NCBI GenBank assembly: GCA_947305035.1
Contig: CAMZCV010000002.1
Span: forward strand, 1 to 17,618
Reading direction: 5' to 3'
From: an uncultured Coriobacteriales bacterium
GTDB taxonomy: Bacteria; Actinomycetota; Coriobacteriia; Coriobacteriales; Atopobiaceae
Length of the DNA: 17,618 bases
Translations under genes and position numbers: made by a program
The notes under the pieces: model-generated
What the model was told of the DNA's origin: nothing
Database searches by the model: none
Seen by the model: only the letters and a program-made list of their open reading frames with translations
In this document: positions 7,436-13,967 of the stretch, one piece after another
How positions within the stretch are numbered: position 1 is the stretch's first letter
Layout: every line of letters begins with the position of its first letter

Positions 7436-8868
7436 GCAAGGACTCCCTTTACAAACGTGTCGAGACCGCTGGCCCGCGAGGCTTTCACGAGCAGCACATC
7501 GCCCTCACATAATACGGGAACGAGCGCGTCGAGAGCATCCTGCACGCAATCGAACACCAAAAGAGCGTCCTCCGATGCGCCGACGGTGCGCGCGCCCTCC
7601 GCGATGGAGCGTCCGAGCTCGCCGCCGATGCACACGATCATGTCGAGGCCGAGCGCTGCGGCGAATGCGCCCACGCAGGCGTGCATCTGGCGCTCGTCCT
7701 CCCCCAGCTCGAGCATCTCGCCGAGCACCGCGTAGCGCCTGCCTGCGCAGGACATCGAGGCGAGCACGGAGAGCGAGGACGCCATGGACGCAGGGCTCGC
7801 GTTGTAGCTGTCGTCGATCACGCGCGCACCGCACGCGCAGGTCTTCACGTCGAGGCGCATGGAGCTGAGGCGCATGTTCGCAAGCGCGGCTGCGCCCGCC
7901 TGCGCGTCGATGCCCGCGCAACGGCCCAGGGCGAGGGCGAGCATGGCGTCGATGACGGCGCTCTTACCGGGGATGGGAAGGGTCAGCGAGAGACCCGTTC
8001 CATCCGAGAAGGAAAGCTCTGCGCAGCTGGTGGCGTCGCTGTTGACGGCGAGCCCCGTCTGGCGCACGTCGTCGTCGGGGTGCGTTCCCACGGTGAGCGT
8101 GCGGATGCCGGCGGGAGCGGCGAACGTCTCTGCGATGAAGGACGTGAAGTCGTTGGCGCTCGTGAGGGCGAGGACGGGCTCGATGCCGCAGGCAGGCTCC
8201 ATGCCGCTGATGATCTCCGCCTTAGCACGGGCGATGTTCTCGCGCGTCTTGAGGTACACGAGATGGCTGACGCCAACATTGGTGATGGCTGCGAGCACGG
8301 GGCGCGCGGCGCGCGACATGCGCTCGATCTGGCCCCTGTCGTCCATGCCCATCTCGAGGACGAGCGCCTGAGTGCCCGCAGGGGCGTTGAGCAGCGTGAT
8401 CGGCATGCCGATGAGGTTGTTGTAGTTGCCCACCGTTGCGTGGGTGGCGTAGCCTGCCGAGAGCACGGCCGCGAGCATGTCCTTGGTGGTGGTCTTGCCC
8501 ACGGAACCCGTCACGCCCACGACCAGCCATTCGGGATGGCGGGAACGCTCGTAGGAGGCGAGGCGCAGGAGGAACTCCTCGCAGTCGTCATCCTCTGCGC
8601 GGAGCAGGGCGCACCCATGCTCGCGTGCGTATGCGAGCGCCTCATCCGATGGGTCGTCGGAGAGGACCACTGCGGCAGCGCCGGCCTCGAGCGCGGAGAG
8701 CGCATAGCGGTTGCCATCGCTCCGCTCGCCCTTGAAGGCAACGAAGAGCGCACCGTCCGCCGCCTTGCGCGAATCGATGATGGTCTCGCCGCACACGACG
8801 GCGTCGGCGCCCGTGATGAGCTGCGCCGACGTGTGGAGTGCGATTTCAGATGCCGCGATGGGTAGCAT
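7432..8868 (-). CDS. murF: UDP-N-acetylmuramoyl-tripeptide--D-alanyl-D-alanine ligase MurF
   Basis: MurF is the cytoplasmic ATP-dependent ligase that adds D-Ala-D-Ala to the UDP-MurNAc tripeptide. The protein is 478 residues, normal for MurF. It has an N-terminal substrate domain containing IDSRKAADGALFVAFKGE (31-48), the ATP loop GVTGSVGKTTTKD (118-130), VLEMGMDDRGQIERM (170-184), TNVGVSHL (196-203) and the MurF-typical DDSYNASPASM (352-362). Oddly, the invariant His-Asn-x-x-Asn segment of Mur ligases is replaced: the protein reads IPGKSAVIDAMLALA (299-313) where GxHNxxNA is expected. The ATG at 8868 has GGGGA 6 nt upstream. ftsI ends 17 nt upstream; murE, the usual neighbour here, is missing. 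The 3' end overlaps mraY by 4 nt. Confidence 0.95.
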   Translation of the reverse strand: MLPIAASEIALHTSAQLITGADAVVCGETIIDSRKAADGALFVAFKGERSDGNRYALSALEAGAAAVVLSDDPSDEALAYAREHGCALLRAEDDDCEEFLLRLASYERSRHPEWLVVGVTGSVGKTTTKDMLAAVLSAGYATHATVGNYNNLIGMPITLLNAPAGTQALVLEMGMDDRGQIERMSRAARPVLAAITNVGVSHLVYLKTRENIARAKAEIISGMEPACGIEPVLALTSANDFTSFIAETFAAPAGIRTLTVGTHPDDDVRQTGLAVNSDATSCAELSFSDGTGLSLTLPIPGKSAVIDAMLALALGRCAGIDAQAGAAALANMRLSSMRLDVKTCACGARVIDDSYNASPASMASSLSVLASMSCAGRRYAVLGEMLELGEDERQMHACVGAFAAALGLDMIVCIGGELGRSIAEGARTVGASEDALLVFDCVQDALDALVPVLCEGDVLLVKASRASGLDTFVKGVLA

Positions 8869-8885
8869 GGCCGGTCCCCTATCGA

Positions 8886-10673
8886 TCAGTAGACGGGTTG
8901 CACGTTGATGTCGTTCACGGCCTCCTCCATGATGGTGGAGAAGATGTAGGCCGATGAGGCGCTGGCGAGGAAGCTGACGCCGTTCAGGCCGGCGTAGACG
9001 AGGACCTCGGGATTGTCGGCGTTGGCGAAGCCGCAGAGCGATGCCGTGAAGTGGGCGCTCGTGTAGCCCTCACCCGAGACGGACTGCTCGCCCGTTCCCG
9101 TCTTGCCGGCGATATCGTAGCCGTACACCTGGCCGTTGACGCCGGTGCCGTTCTGCATGACGGCGCGCATGCAGTCGATGGCCATGTCTGCCGCCTCGGC
9201 GCTTATGGCCTGCTCGCCCTGTCCCCAATCGACAACCTCTCCACCGCGGGCGATGAGGAAGTGGGGCGTGGTGAGCACGCCGTGGTTCGCGATGGCCCCG
9301 TATGCGCGGACAAGCTGCACCATGGGGATGGCGACGCTCTGGCCGAACGACATGAAGCCGCAGGTAGAACCGTCGTACTGGGAGTATGGGGTGACGATGC
9401 CCTCCGACTCGCCCGGGAAGTCGATGCCCGTTGCATGGCCGATGCCGAAGGCGTCCATCCCCTCGGCGAACAGCTCGTCGCCGATGATCGACTGAGCGAT
9501 CATAGCGGTGCCGGTGTTCCAGGAATCCTGGAGTATCTCGCGCACGGTGACCTGCTCGGCATAGGTGCGGGTCCAGTCGTCGAAGACGTAGTCGTCGCCC
9601 ACGAGCACCGACTCGGGCACGGTGAGGACGGTGGAGGGCGTGACCAGCCCGTTGTTGAAGGCGATCGAGAGCGTGAGCGCCTTGAACACCGAGCCCGGCT
9701 CATAGGAGTCGGTCACGAGCTTGAGGCTGAGGCCGGCGGGGTCCGCATGCTCGAGGTCGTTGACGTTGACAAGGGGCGTGGAGCACGCGGCGTAGATCTC
9801 TCCGGTATGCGGGTTGGTCACCATGACCGACCCGGAATCCGCATGGTAGATATTCACAGCCTCTGCGATGGTCGCCTCTGCCTTGGCCTGGAGGTTGATG
9901 TCGAGGGAGATGACGATATCGGTGCCGTTCTTTGCCTCGGTGATCTGGTAGGCGCCGCCGGCGATGGGGACGCCGCCGATGCCCTCCTCGATGATCATCT
10001 GGCCGTTCTCGCCGCGCAGGATGTCATCGTAGTAGTACTCGAGGCCCGTGAGGCCGTCGCCATCGACGCCCACGACGCCCAGGATCTGGCCGCCCACCTC
10101 GCCGTACGGGTAGATGCGCTTGGTGTCCTCGAGGTAGTAGATGCCCCTGAGCTCCTCCGCCTCGAGCTCGGACTTGAGCTTCTCGGCAACCTCCATGTCC
10201 ACCCCGCGCCTGATGTAGACGAACGTGGTGTCGGAGGTGAGGTCGGGCAGGTAATCGTAGACCGTGCCGCCGAGGTTCTGCGCGAGGATCTGGGCTACGC
10301 GCGAGGGGTTCTCGATATCGACGGGATTCGCGTAGACGGTCTGGCACTCCACGCTCATCGCGAGCACGTTGCCGTTGCGGTCGTAGATGGTGCCGCGGCG
10401 CGCATAGAGGGTCACGACGTTGGTGCGGCGGTCCTCCGCGGCCTGCGAGAGCTCCCGCGCCTGGATCACCTGGAGCCAGATGAGGCGCAGGGCCACTGCG
10501 GCGAAGATAACGAGGAAGAGCACCTGGATGATCGAGATGCCATGGTCGAAGCCGCCAGACCCCGAACCACCCGCGCGCGCCGCCCTCCTGCGGTAGCGCG
10601 CACGGACGGCCTCGTCGTACGAGGCCTCGGAATAGTTCTGGTTTCGACGGTTTCTATAGTCGTTACGCGCCAC
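8886..10673 (-). CDS. ftsI: Septal class B penicillin-binding protein (transpeptidase) FtsI/PBP3
   Basis: FtsI is the division transpeptidase, anchored in the membrane with its catalytic domain outside, and crosslinks glycans made by FtsW. The protein is 595 residues. A basic cytoplasmic N-terminus (1-45) is followed by one membrane segment (about 47-69). The class B dimerisation domain contains RRGTIYDRNGNVLA (92-105). The transpeptidase domain has SxxK with nucleophile Ser328 (PGSVFK, 326-331), SWN (384-386) and KTGTGE (524-529). No C-terminal PASTA repeat is present; the protein ends soon after the catalytic domain. The start is GTG at 10673, with GGCGGAG about 12 nt upstream and the ftsL-like stop 20 nt upstream. 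Position in the dcw cluster supports FtsI over an elongation PBP. Confidence 0.95.
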   Translation of the reverse strand: MARNDYRNRRNQNYSEASYDEAVRARYRRRAARAGGSGSGGFDHGISIIQVLFLVIFAAVALRLIWLQVIQARELSQAAEDRRTNVVTLYARRGTIYDRNGNVLAMSVECQTVYANPVDIENPSRVAQILAQNLGGTVYDYLPDLTSDTTFVYIRRGVDMEVAEKLKSELEAEELRGIYYLEDTKRIYPYGEVGGQILGVVGVDGDGLTGLEYYYDDILRGENGQMIIEEGIGGVPIAGGAYQITEAKNGTDIVISLDINLQAKAEATIAEAVNIYHADSGSVMVTNPHTGEIYAACSTPLVNVNDLEHADPAGLSLKLVTDSYEPGSVFKALTLSIAFNNGLVTPSTVLTVPESVLVGDDYVFDDWTRTYAEQVTVREILQDSWNTGTAMIAQSIIGDELFAEGMDAFGIGHATGIDFPGESEGIVTPYSQYDGSTCGFMSFGQSVAIPMVQLVRAYGAIANHGVLTTPHFLIARGGEVVDWGQGEQAISAEAADMAIDCMRAVMQNGTGVNGQVYGYDIAGKTGTGEQSVSGEGYTSAHFTASLCGFANADNPEVLVYAGLNGVSFLASASSAYIFSTIMEEAVNDINVQPVY

Positions 10674-10693
10674 GATGCCGGCTCCGCCCTGTT

Positions 10694-11278
10694 CTACAGG
10701 CCGGCTGCCAGCTGCGTTGCGTCAAAGGTGGTGTCGTCCTCTACCTCGGCATCCGCCTCGGGCTCAACCTCAGGTTCAGCCTCAGACTCGGCCTCGATCT
10801 CCTCTTCGGAAGCCTCCTCGACTGCCTCTTCCTCGACGGCTTCCTCGGCAAGCTCCTCATCTTCGGCAGTGTCGAGGACGATGACGTCGTAGGATGCCGG
10901 GACGACCATGCCGTAGTTCTGGACGGCGATGCGGTCGATGCGGCCGGCGCTGGACATAAGGGAACGCTCAACGCGGAGGTTGTCGTTGTTGGTGATGAAG
11001 TCGGAGATCTGCTCGCGCATCTCGGCGTTGGCGCTGAGCTGGGCGACGGTCATCGAGGTGAGGGCCACGCGGAGCGAGCCGAGGACGAAGAGCAGGACCG
11101 CTGCTGCGACGACCATCTTCACACGTGCAAGGAACTCGGATGAGACGCCGGCGCGGACGCGGGCATCGAGGCCTCCGCCCGAGACGACCTCGAACGAGGG
11201 CTGCGACTCGGTGCTCCGCGCGGGGCGGGTCCTGGTCACCTCCTCATATTCGAGTGCTTCTGAGCCGTACATGTTCAT
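10694..11278 (-). CDS. ftsL: FtsL-like bitopic division protein with acidic C-terminal tail
   Basis: The 194-residue protein has the FtsL/DivIC layout: cytoplasmic N-terminus (1-53), one membrane helix (about 54-75, VKMVVAAAVLLFVLGSLRVAL), then a helical coiled-coil-like segment (about 76-112) and a short segment with RIDRIAVQNYGMVVP (113-127), like the end of FtsL proteins. Such proteins form the FtsQLB complex that activates FtsW-FtsI. Sequence conservation in this family is low, so the symbol rests on architecture and position between rsmH and ftsI. Unusually, residues 137-182 are an extracytoplasmic low-complexity tail made mostly of Glu, Asp, Ala and Val. The ATG at 11278 has AAGGAA 7 nt upstream, which supports it over the ATG two codons later. 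A 132-nt gap separates it from rsmH. Confidence 0.8.
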   Translation of the reverse strand: MNMYGSEALEYEEVTRTRPARSTESQPSFEVVSGGGLDARVRAGVSSEFLARVKMVVAAAVLLFVLGSLRVALTSMTVAQLSANAEMREQISDFITNNDNLRVERSLMSSAGRIDRIAVQNYGMVVPASYDVIVLDTAEDEELAEEAVEEEAVEEASEEEIEAESEAEPEVEPEADAEVEDDTTFDATQLAAGL

Positions 11279-11304
11279 CGTCGTTCCTTGTTCGTGTGTC
11301 TTCC

Positions 11305-11372
11305 GGTGGTGCTGCGAAGGTGGTGCGTTTGGAGTGCGTTGTGGTTCGTGCGTGCTTCGTTTGTGGTGCCTG
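11305..11372 (-). promoter_or_regulatory. C/A-rich, G- and U-poor leader upstream of ftsL (possible Rho-binding stretch)
   Basis: By hand count, the minus-strand sequence of these 68 bases has 31 C, 24 A, 10 G and 3 T. This is very unlike the neighbouring genes and likely unstructured in RNA. It follows a stable hairpin and lies in an untranslated gap between two cluster genes. Such C-rich, G-poor RNA is what Rho factor binds. No function is proven. Confidence 0.35.
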
Positions 11373-11388
11373 GACGGGTTTCCCCGTC
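11373..11388 (-). promoter_or_regulatory. GAAA-tetraloop hairpin downstream of rsmH
   Basis: On the minus strand this reads GACGGG-GAAA-CCCGTC, a perfect 6-bp stem with a GNRA loop, starting 22 nt after the rsmH stop codon. No U-run follows, so it is not a standard intrinsic terminator. It could be a 3' end stabiliser or processing site between rsmH and ftsL. Confidence 0.45.
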
Positions 11389-11410
11389 TGTGCCGTGGTT
11401 GGGGCGCGGC

Positions 11411-12370
11411 CTAGAGCTTCACGGCCACGCGCATGAGGGCGCTTCGTGCCCTCGGGTTGGCGTCCACCTCGTCCGCGCCGGCCGTGAGGGCCTTGCGCGT
11501 GCGCACGTGGACTATCGGTACGTTCCCGCAGACGCACACCGGGAAGTCCGGCGGGCAGGTGCAGCCCTTGGACATCTCGGAGAAGATGTGCGACACGATG
11601 CGATCCTCGAGGGAGTGGTAGGAGATGACGCAGATGCGCCCTCCCGGATTAGCCCAGCGAAGTGCTGCGTTGAGACCCTTCTCAAGTGCATCGAGCTCAT
11701 GGTTGACCTCGATGCGCAGGGCCTGGAATGTTCTTCTCGCTGGGTGCCCTCCGGACCTCCGGGCTGCCGCCGGTATGGCGCTCTTGACGAGCTCTGCCAG
11801 CTGCAGCGTGGTTGTGATGGGCGTTCTGCTCCGCGCGGATACGATTCTGGCTGCGATGCGCGGAGCATGACGCTCATCTCCAAACATGCGCAGGATTCGG
11901 ATGAGGTCGGCTTCGGTGTAGTGGTTTATGACCTCTGCTGCGGTTAGGGTGTTGTTCTCCGAATCCATCCGCATGTCTAAGGGGGCGTCCTCGTGGTATG
12001 AGAAGCCCCTTTCCGGAATATCGAGTTGCGGCGATGAGACGCCCAGGTCGAACAGGAAGCAGTCGACGCCGGGGATCTCCGCCGTGACGAGAAGGTCGTC
12101 CATCTGGGAGAAGTTCCCCTTCAGGACGAGGGTTTCCGCCTCGGGAGCCTCTTCTGCAAGGCGCTTGGACGCTGCAGCGAGTGCCATGTCATCCTGGTCG
12201 ATGCCGATCAGGAGCCCGTCTGGCGCAATCCTCCTCGCCAGTTCCACCGAGTGCCCGGCCCCTCCGAGGGTGCAGTCGCAGACGACCTCCCCCACCTTGG
12301 GATCCAGCTCGGCGAGAACCTGCGAAAGCATCACGGGTACGTGCCGATATTCAGCTGTCAAGTTGCCCAC
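11411..12370 (-). CDS. rsmH: 16S rRNA (cytosine(1402)-N(4))-methyltransferase RsmH (MraW)
   Basis: RsmH uses S-adenosylmethionine to methylate N4 of C1402 in the 16S rRNA decoding centre. The protein is 319 residues, normal for the family. Motifs are the N-terminal HVPVM (10-14), the SAM-binding CDCTLGGAGHS (31-41), GIDQDD (56-61), FDLGVSSPQLD (107-117), YHSLEDRIV (251-259) and the C-terminal NPRARSALMRVA (305-316). A CxC-x6-CxC cluster (Cys270, 272, 279, 281) may bind a metal. The start is GTG at 12370, only 6 nt after the mraZ stop and without a good Shine-Dalgarno sequence, so translation is probably coupled to mraZ. A downstream start would remove the conserved HVPVM. Confidence 0.95.
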   Translation of the reverse strand: MGNLTAEYRHVPVMLSQVLAELDPKVGEVVCDCTLGGAGHSVELARRIAPDGLLIGIDQDDMALAAASKRLAEEAPEAETLVLKGNFSQMDDLLVTAEIPGVDCFLFDLGVSSPQLDIPERGFSYHEDAPLDMRMDSENNTLTAAEVINHYTEADLIRILRMFGDERHAPRIAARIVSARSRTPITTTLQLAELVKSAIPAAARRSGGHPARRTFQALRIEVNHELDALEKGLNAALRWANPGGRICVISYHSLEDRIVSHIFSEMSKGCTCPPDFPVCVCGNVPIVHVRTRKALTAGADEVDANPRARSALMRVAVKL

Positions 12371-12376
12371 GCCGGC

Positions 12377-12805
12377 CTACTCGTTGAACAGGAGGGCTGC
12401 GAAGTCCTCGTCGGTGAGCGCGGCCTGCTTCTCCTCCCACGTGTTCGCGTTCCAGACCTCGAAGTGGTCGGTGTTGCCCACCACAACCACCTCGCGGCCG
12501 AGCATTTCGTGCACCTTGGCGCTCATCTTGGACAGGCTGACACGACCGGCCGAGTCGACATCGGTCATGACGGTCTGCGCGTTGATGGCACGGCGGAGCG
12601 CGTCCTGCCTGCGGTCACGCGGATCGAATCCGCCGGGGAACAGGGAATCGACGTAATTCTTATGCTCCTCGGGCGTGAAGCCGTACACGCAATCCAGCAC
12701 CTTGACGAGATAGACGGTGCCTTCGATCTGGCGGCGGAAATCGGCGGGGAGGGTGAGACGCTGCTTGGCATCCAGATTGTGCTGGTAGGTGCCGGTCAGG
12801 TACAT
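12377..12805 (-). CDS. mraZ: Transcriptional regulator MraZ
   Basis: MraZ is the conserved first gene of dcw clusters, a DNA-binding protein with two AbrB-like half-folds that assembles into rings and represses its own promoter in E. coli. The protein is 142 residues, the usual length. The two repeated motifs are LDAKQRLTLPADFR (11-24) and TDVDSAGRVSLSK (81-93). The usual Gly of the first DxKGR motif is Gln here. The start at 12805 is set by the strong AAGGAGG 5 nt upstream; an in-frame ATG at 12856 would add 17 residues and overlap the promoter. Probable MraZ operator repeats lie directly upstream. rsmH follows after 6 nt. Confidence 0.96.
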   Translation of the reverse strand: MYLTGTYQHNLDAKQRLTLPADFRRQIEGTVYLVKVLDCVYGFTPEEHKNYVDSLFPGGFDPRDRRQDALRRAINAQTVMTDVDSAGRVSLSKMSAKVHEMLGREVVVVGNTDHFEVWNANTWEEKQAALTDEDFAALLFNE

Positions 12806-12810
12806 CCTCT

Positions 12811-12817
12811 CCTCCTT
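12811..12817 (-). promoter_or_regulatory. Shine-Dalgarno sequence of mraZ
   Basis: AAGGAGG on the minus strand lies 5 nt before the ATG at 12805. It is the strongest ribosome binding site in the window and excludes the longer start at 12856. Confidence 0.8.
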
Positions 12818-12858
12818 CCTTCGCATACCTCGTCCATGAGCAGAATTGCACGCCATCT

Positions 12859-12886
12859 ACTATAGCGGTTTTCTGCGACATTTCAC
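12859..12886 (-). promoter_or_regulatory. Promoter of the mraZ-led dcw operon
   Basis: On the minus strand a -10 TATAGT (12864-12859) is preceded by a 16-nt spacer and GTGAAA (12886-12881), which matches four of six bases of TTGACA. The predicted transcript starts near 12852 and gives a leader of about 45 nt ahead of mraZ. The -35 region overlaps the MraZ-box-like repeats. Confidence 0.6.
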
Positions 12887-12908
12887 GACATTTTTCCCCA
12901 TTTCCCCA
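12876..12908 (-). promoter_or_regulatory. MraZ-box-like direct repeats (putative autorepressor operator)
   Basis: On the minus strand four similar pentamers lie in a row: TGGGG (12908-12904), TGGGG (12900-12896), TGTCG (12890-12886) and TGTCG (12880-12876), each followed by A-rich spacers. The steps are 8, 10 and 10 nt. E. coli MraZ binds TGGGN repeats separated by 5-nt spacers upstream of mraZ. Two units here deviate from TGGGN. The overlap with the -35 element fits repression. Confidence 0.5.
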
Positions 12909-13024
12909 CTTTTTTGGCGAAGGACATGGGATACCGTGCGAATGGTGATTGGGGGTATACCAGATGTTGCGGGAACGGGTGTTCGCGGCACAATCGCGAT
13001 GTTGAGTTGTGGTCACGTTATTGA

Positions 13025-13053
13025 CCGCAACCGTATGTTTTCTGGAGTTGCGG
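13025..13053 (-). terminator. Inverted repeat after xerD (weak terminator candidate)
   Basis: On the minus strand CCGCAAC and GTTGCGG form a perfect 7-bp stem with a 15-nt loop, starting about 8 nt after the xerD stop. No clear U-run follows, so intrinsic termination is doubtful. Apart from this and the mraZ promoter and operator, I see nothing in the 256-nt xerD-mraZ gap. Confidence 0.25.
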
Positions 13054-13061
13054 CGAGACAC

Positions 13062-13958
13062 CTACACATGCGCACGCGGGTGGGCGGCGAGATAGGCCAT
13101 GCGCACATGGGTGCGGTCGATGTGGGTATAGAGCTGCGTGGTGGCGATGTTGGCGTGGCCGAGAATCTCCTGGACGATGCGCAGGTCCGCTCCACCCTCC
13201 AGCATATGGGTGGCGAAACTGTGGCGCAGCGTGTGGGGATGGAGCCCCTCGATGCCGACAAGCCGGCCGTATTTCTCGCAGATGGCATGCACCGATTGGC
13301 GCGTGATACGCCCACCCCGCGCATTGAGGAACACCGCACCCGAGAGCCGCTTGCCCACAAGCTGCGGCCTCCAGCGCACGAGATAGTCCCCCAGCGCCGC
13401 GGCGGCGCTTCCCATGATGGGCACCACGCGCTCCTTCGACCCCTTGCCGAACACGCGCAGCATCTCGTCATCGAGATAGACCTCGCGCTGGTCGAGCCCG
13501 CACAGCTCCGAGACGCGCAGCCCGCATCCGTAGAGCACCTCGAGGATGGCGCGATCGCGCTGGTCGGTGGCGGTCTCGCGGAAGGTCTGTTCGAGCAGGG
13601 CGCGCGCCTGCTCGATGGAGAGCACCTCGGGAAGGTGCTTGGGTTTCGCGGGCAGCGGCAGGTCGGCCGTGGGATGGTTCGCCGTGATCTGGTCGGCCAC
13701 CATGAAGCGGTGGAATCCCTTGATCGCCGAGACGGCGCGCTCCACCGACGTGGGCGCAAGGCCCACGCCCGCAAGCGCGGAGATATGGTCCTCGATGAGC
13801 GAACGCGTGACGTCCTCGGGGCGCTTCACCCCGGCGTCGGCGAGAAACGCGAGGTAGCGGTCGAGATCGCGGCCGTAACCCTCAACGGTATTGGGGGACG
13901 AGCCCCGCTCGATGGCGAGGTAGTCCATGTACTCGCGCTTCGCCCGCGCCAGATCCAC
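13062..13958 (-). CDS. xerD: Site-specific tyrosine recombinase XerD
   Basis: XerD is the chromosomal tyrosine recombinase that acts with XerC at dif to resolve chromosome dimers. The protein is 298 residues, exactly the Xer size. The N-terminal core-binding SAM-like domain covers about 1-90. The catalytic domain has Arg148 (CGLRVSEL), Lys172/Lys175 (GKGSKER), His242 and Arg245 (HTLRHSFATHML), His268 (LGHANIATTQ) and the nucleophile Tyr277 (LYTHI), so all active-site residues are present. The start is GTG at 13958 with AGGAG 6 nt upstream, overlapping the pyrG stop codon 9 nt away. The actinobacterial pyrG-xerD neighbourhood supports XerD rather than XerC or a phage integrase. Confidence 0.9.
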   Translation of the reverse strand: MDLARAKREYMDYLAIERGSSPNTVEGYGRDLDRYLAFLADAGVKRPEDVTRSLIEDHISALAGVGLAPTSVERAVSAIKGFHRFMVADQITANHPTADLPLPAKPKHLPEVLSIEQARALLEQTFRETATDQRDRAILEVLYGCGLRVSELCGLDQREVYLDDEMLRVFGKGSKERVVPIMGSAAAALGDYLVRWRPQLVGKRLSGAVFLNARGGRITRQSVHAICEKYGRLVGIEGLHPHTLRHSFATHMLEGGADLRIVQEILGHANIATTQLYTHIDRTHVRMAYLAAHPRAHV

Positions 13959-13967
13959 CGAGCGCTC

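Noticed and set aside
9051..10892. Long plus-strand open frame (613 codons) opposite ftsI
   Set aside because: ftsI on the other strand has all penicillin-binding motifs. The plus frame is low-complexity and has no family features.
12806..12856. 17-codon N-terminal extension of mraZ
   Set aside because: The ATG at 12856 lies at the predicted transcript start, and the strong AAGGAGG is at the downstream ATG.
13062..13958. Tyrosine recombinase as a phage or mobile element integrase
   Set aside because: Its size matches XerD, it sits next to pyrG in a conserved order, and no attachment repeats, tRNA or phage genes are nearby.
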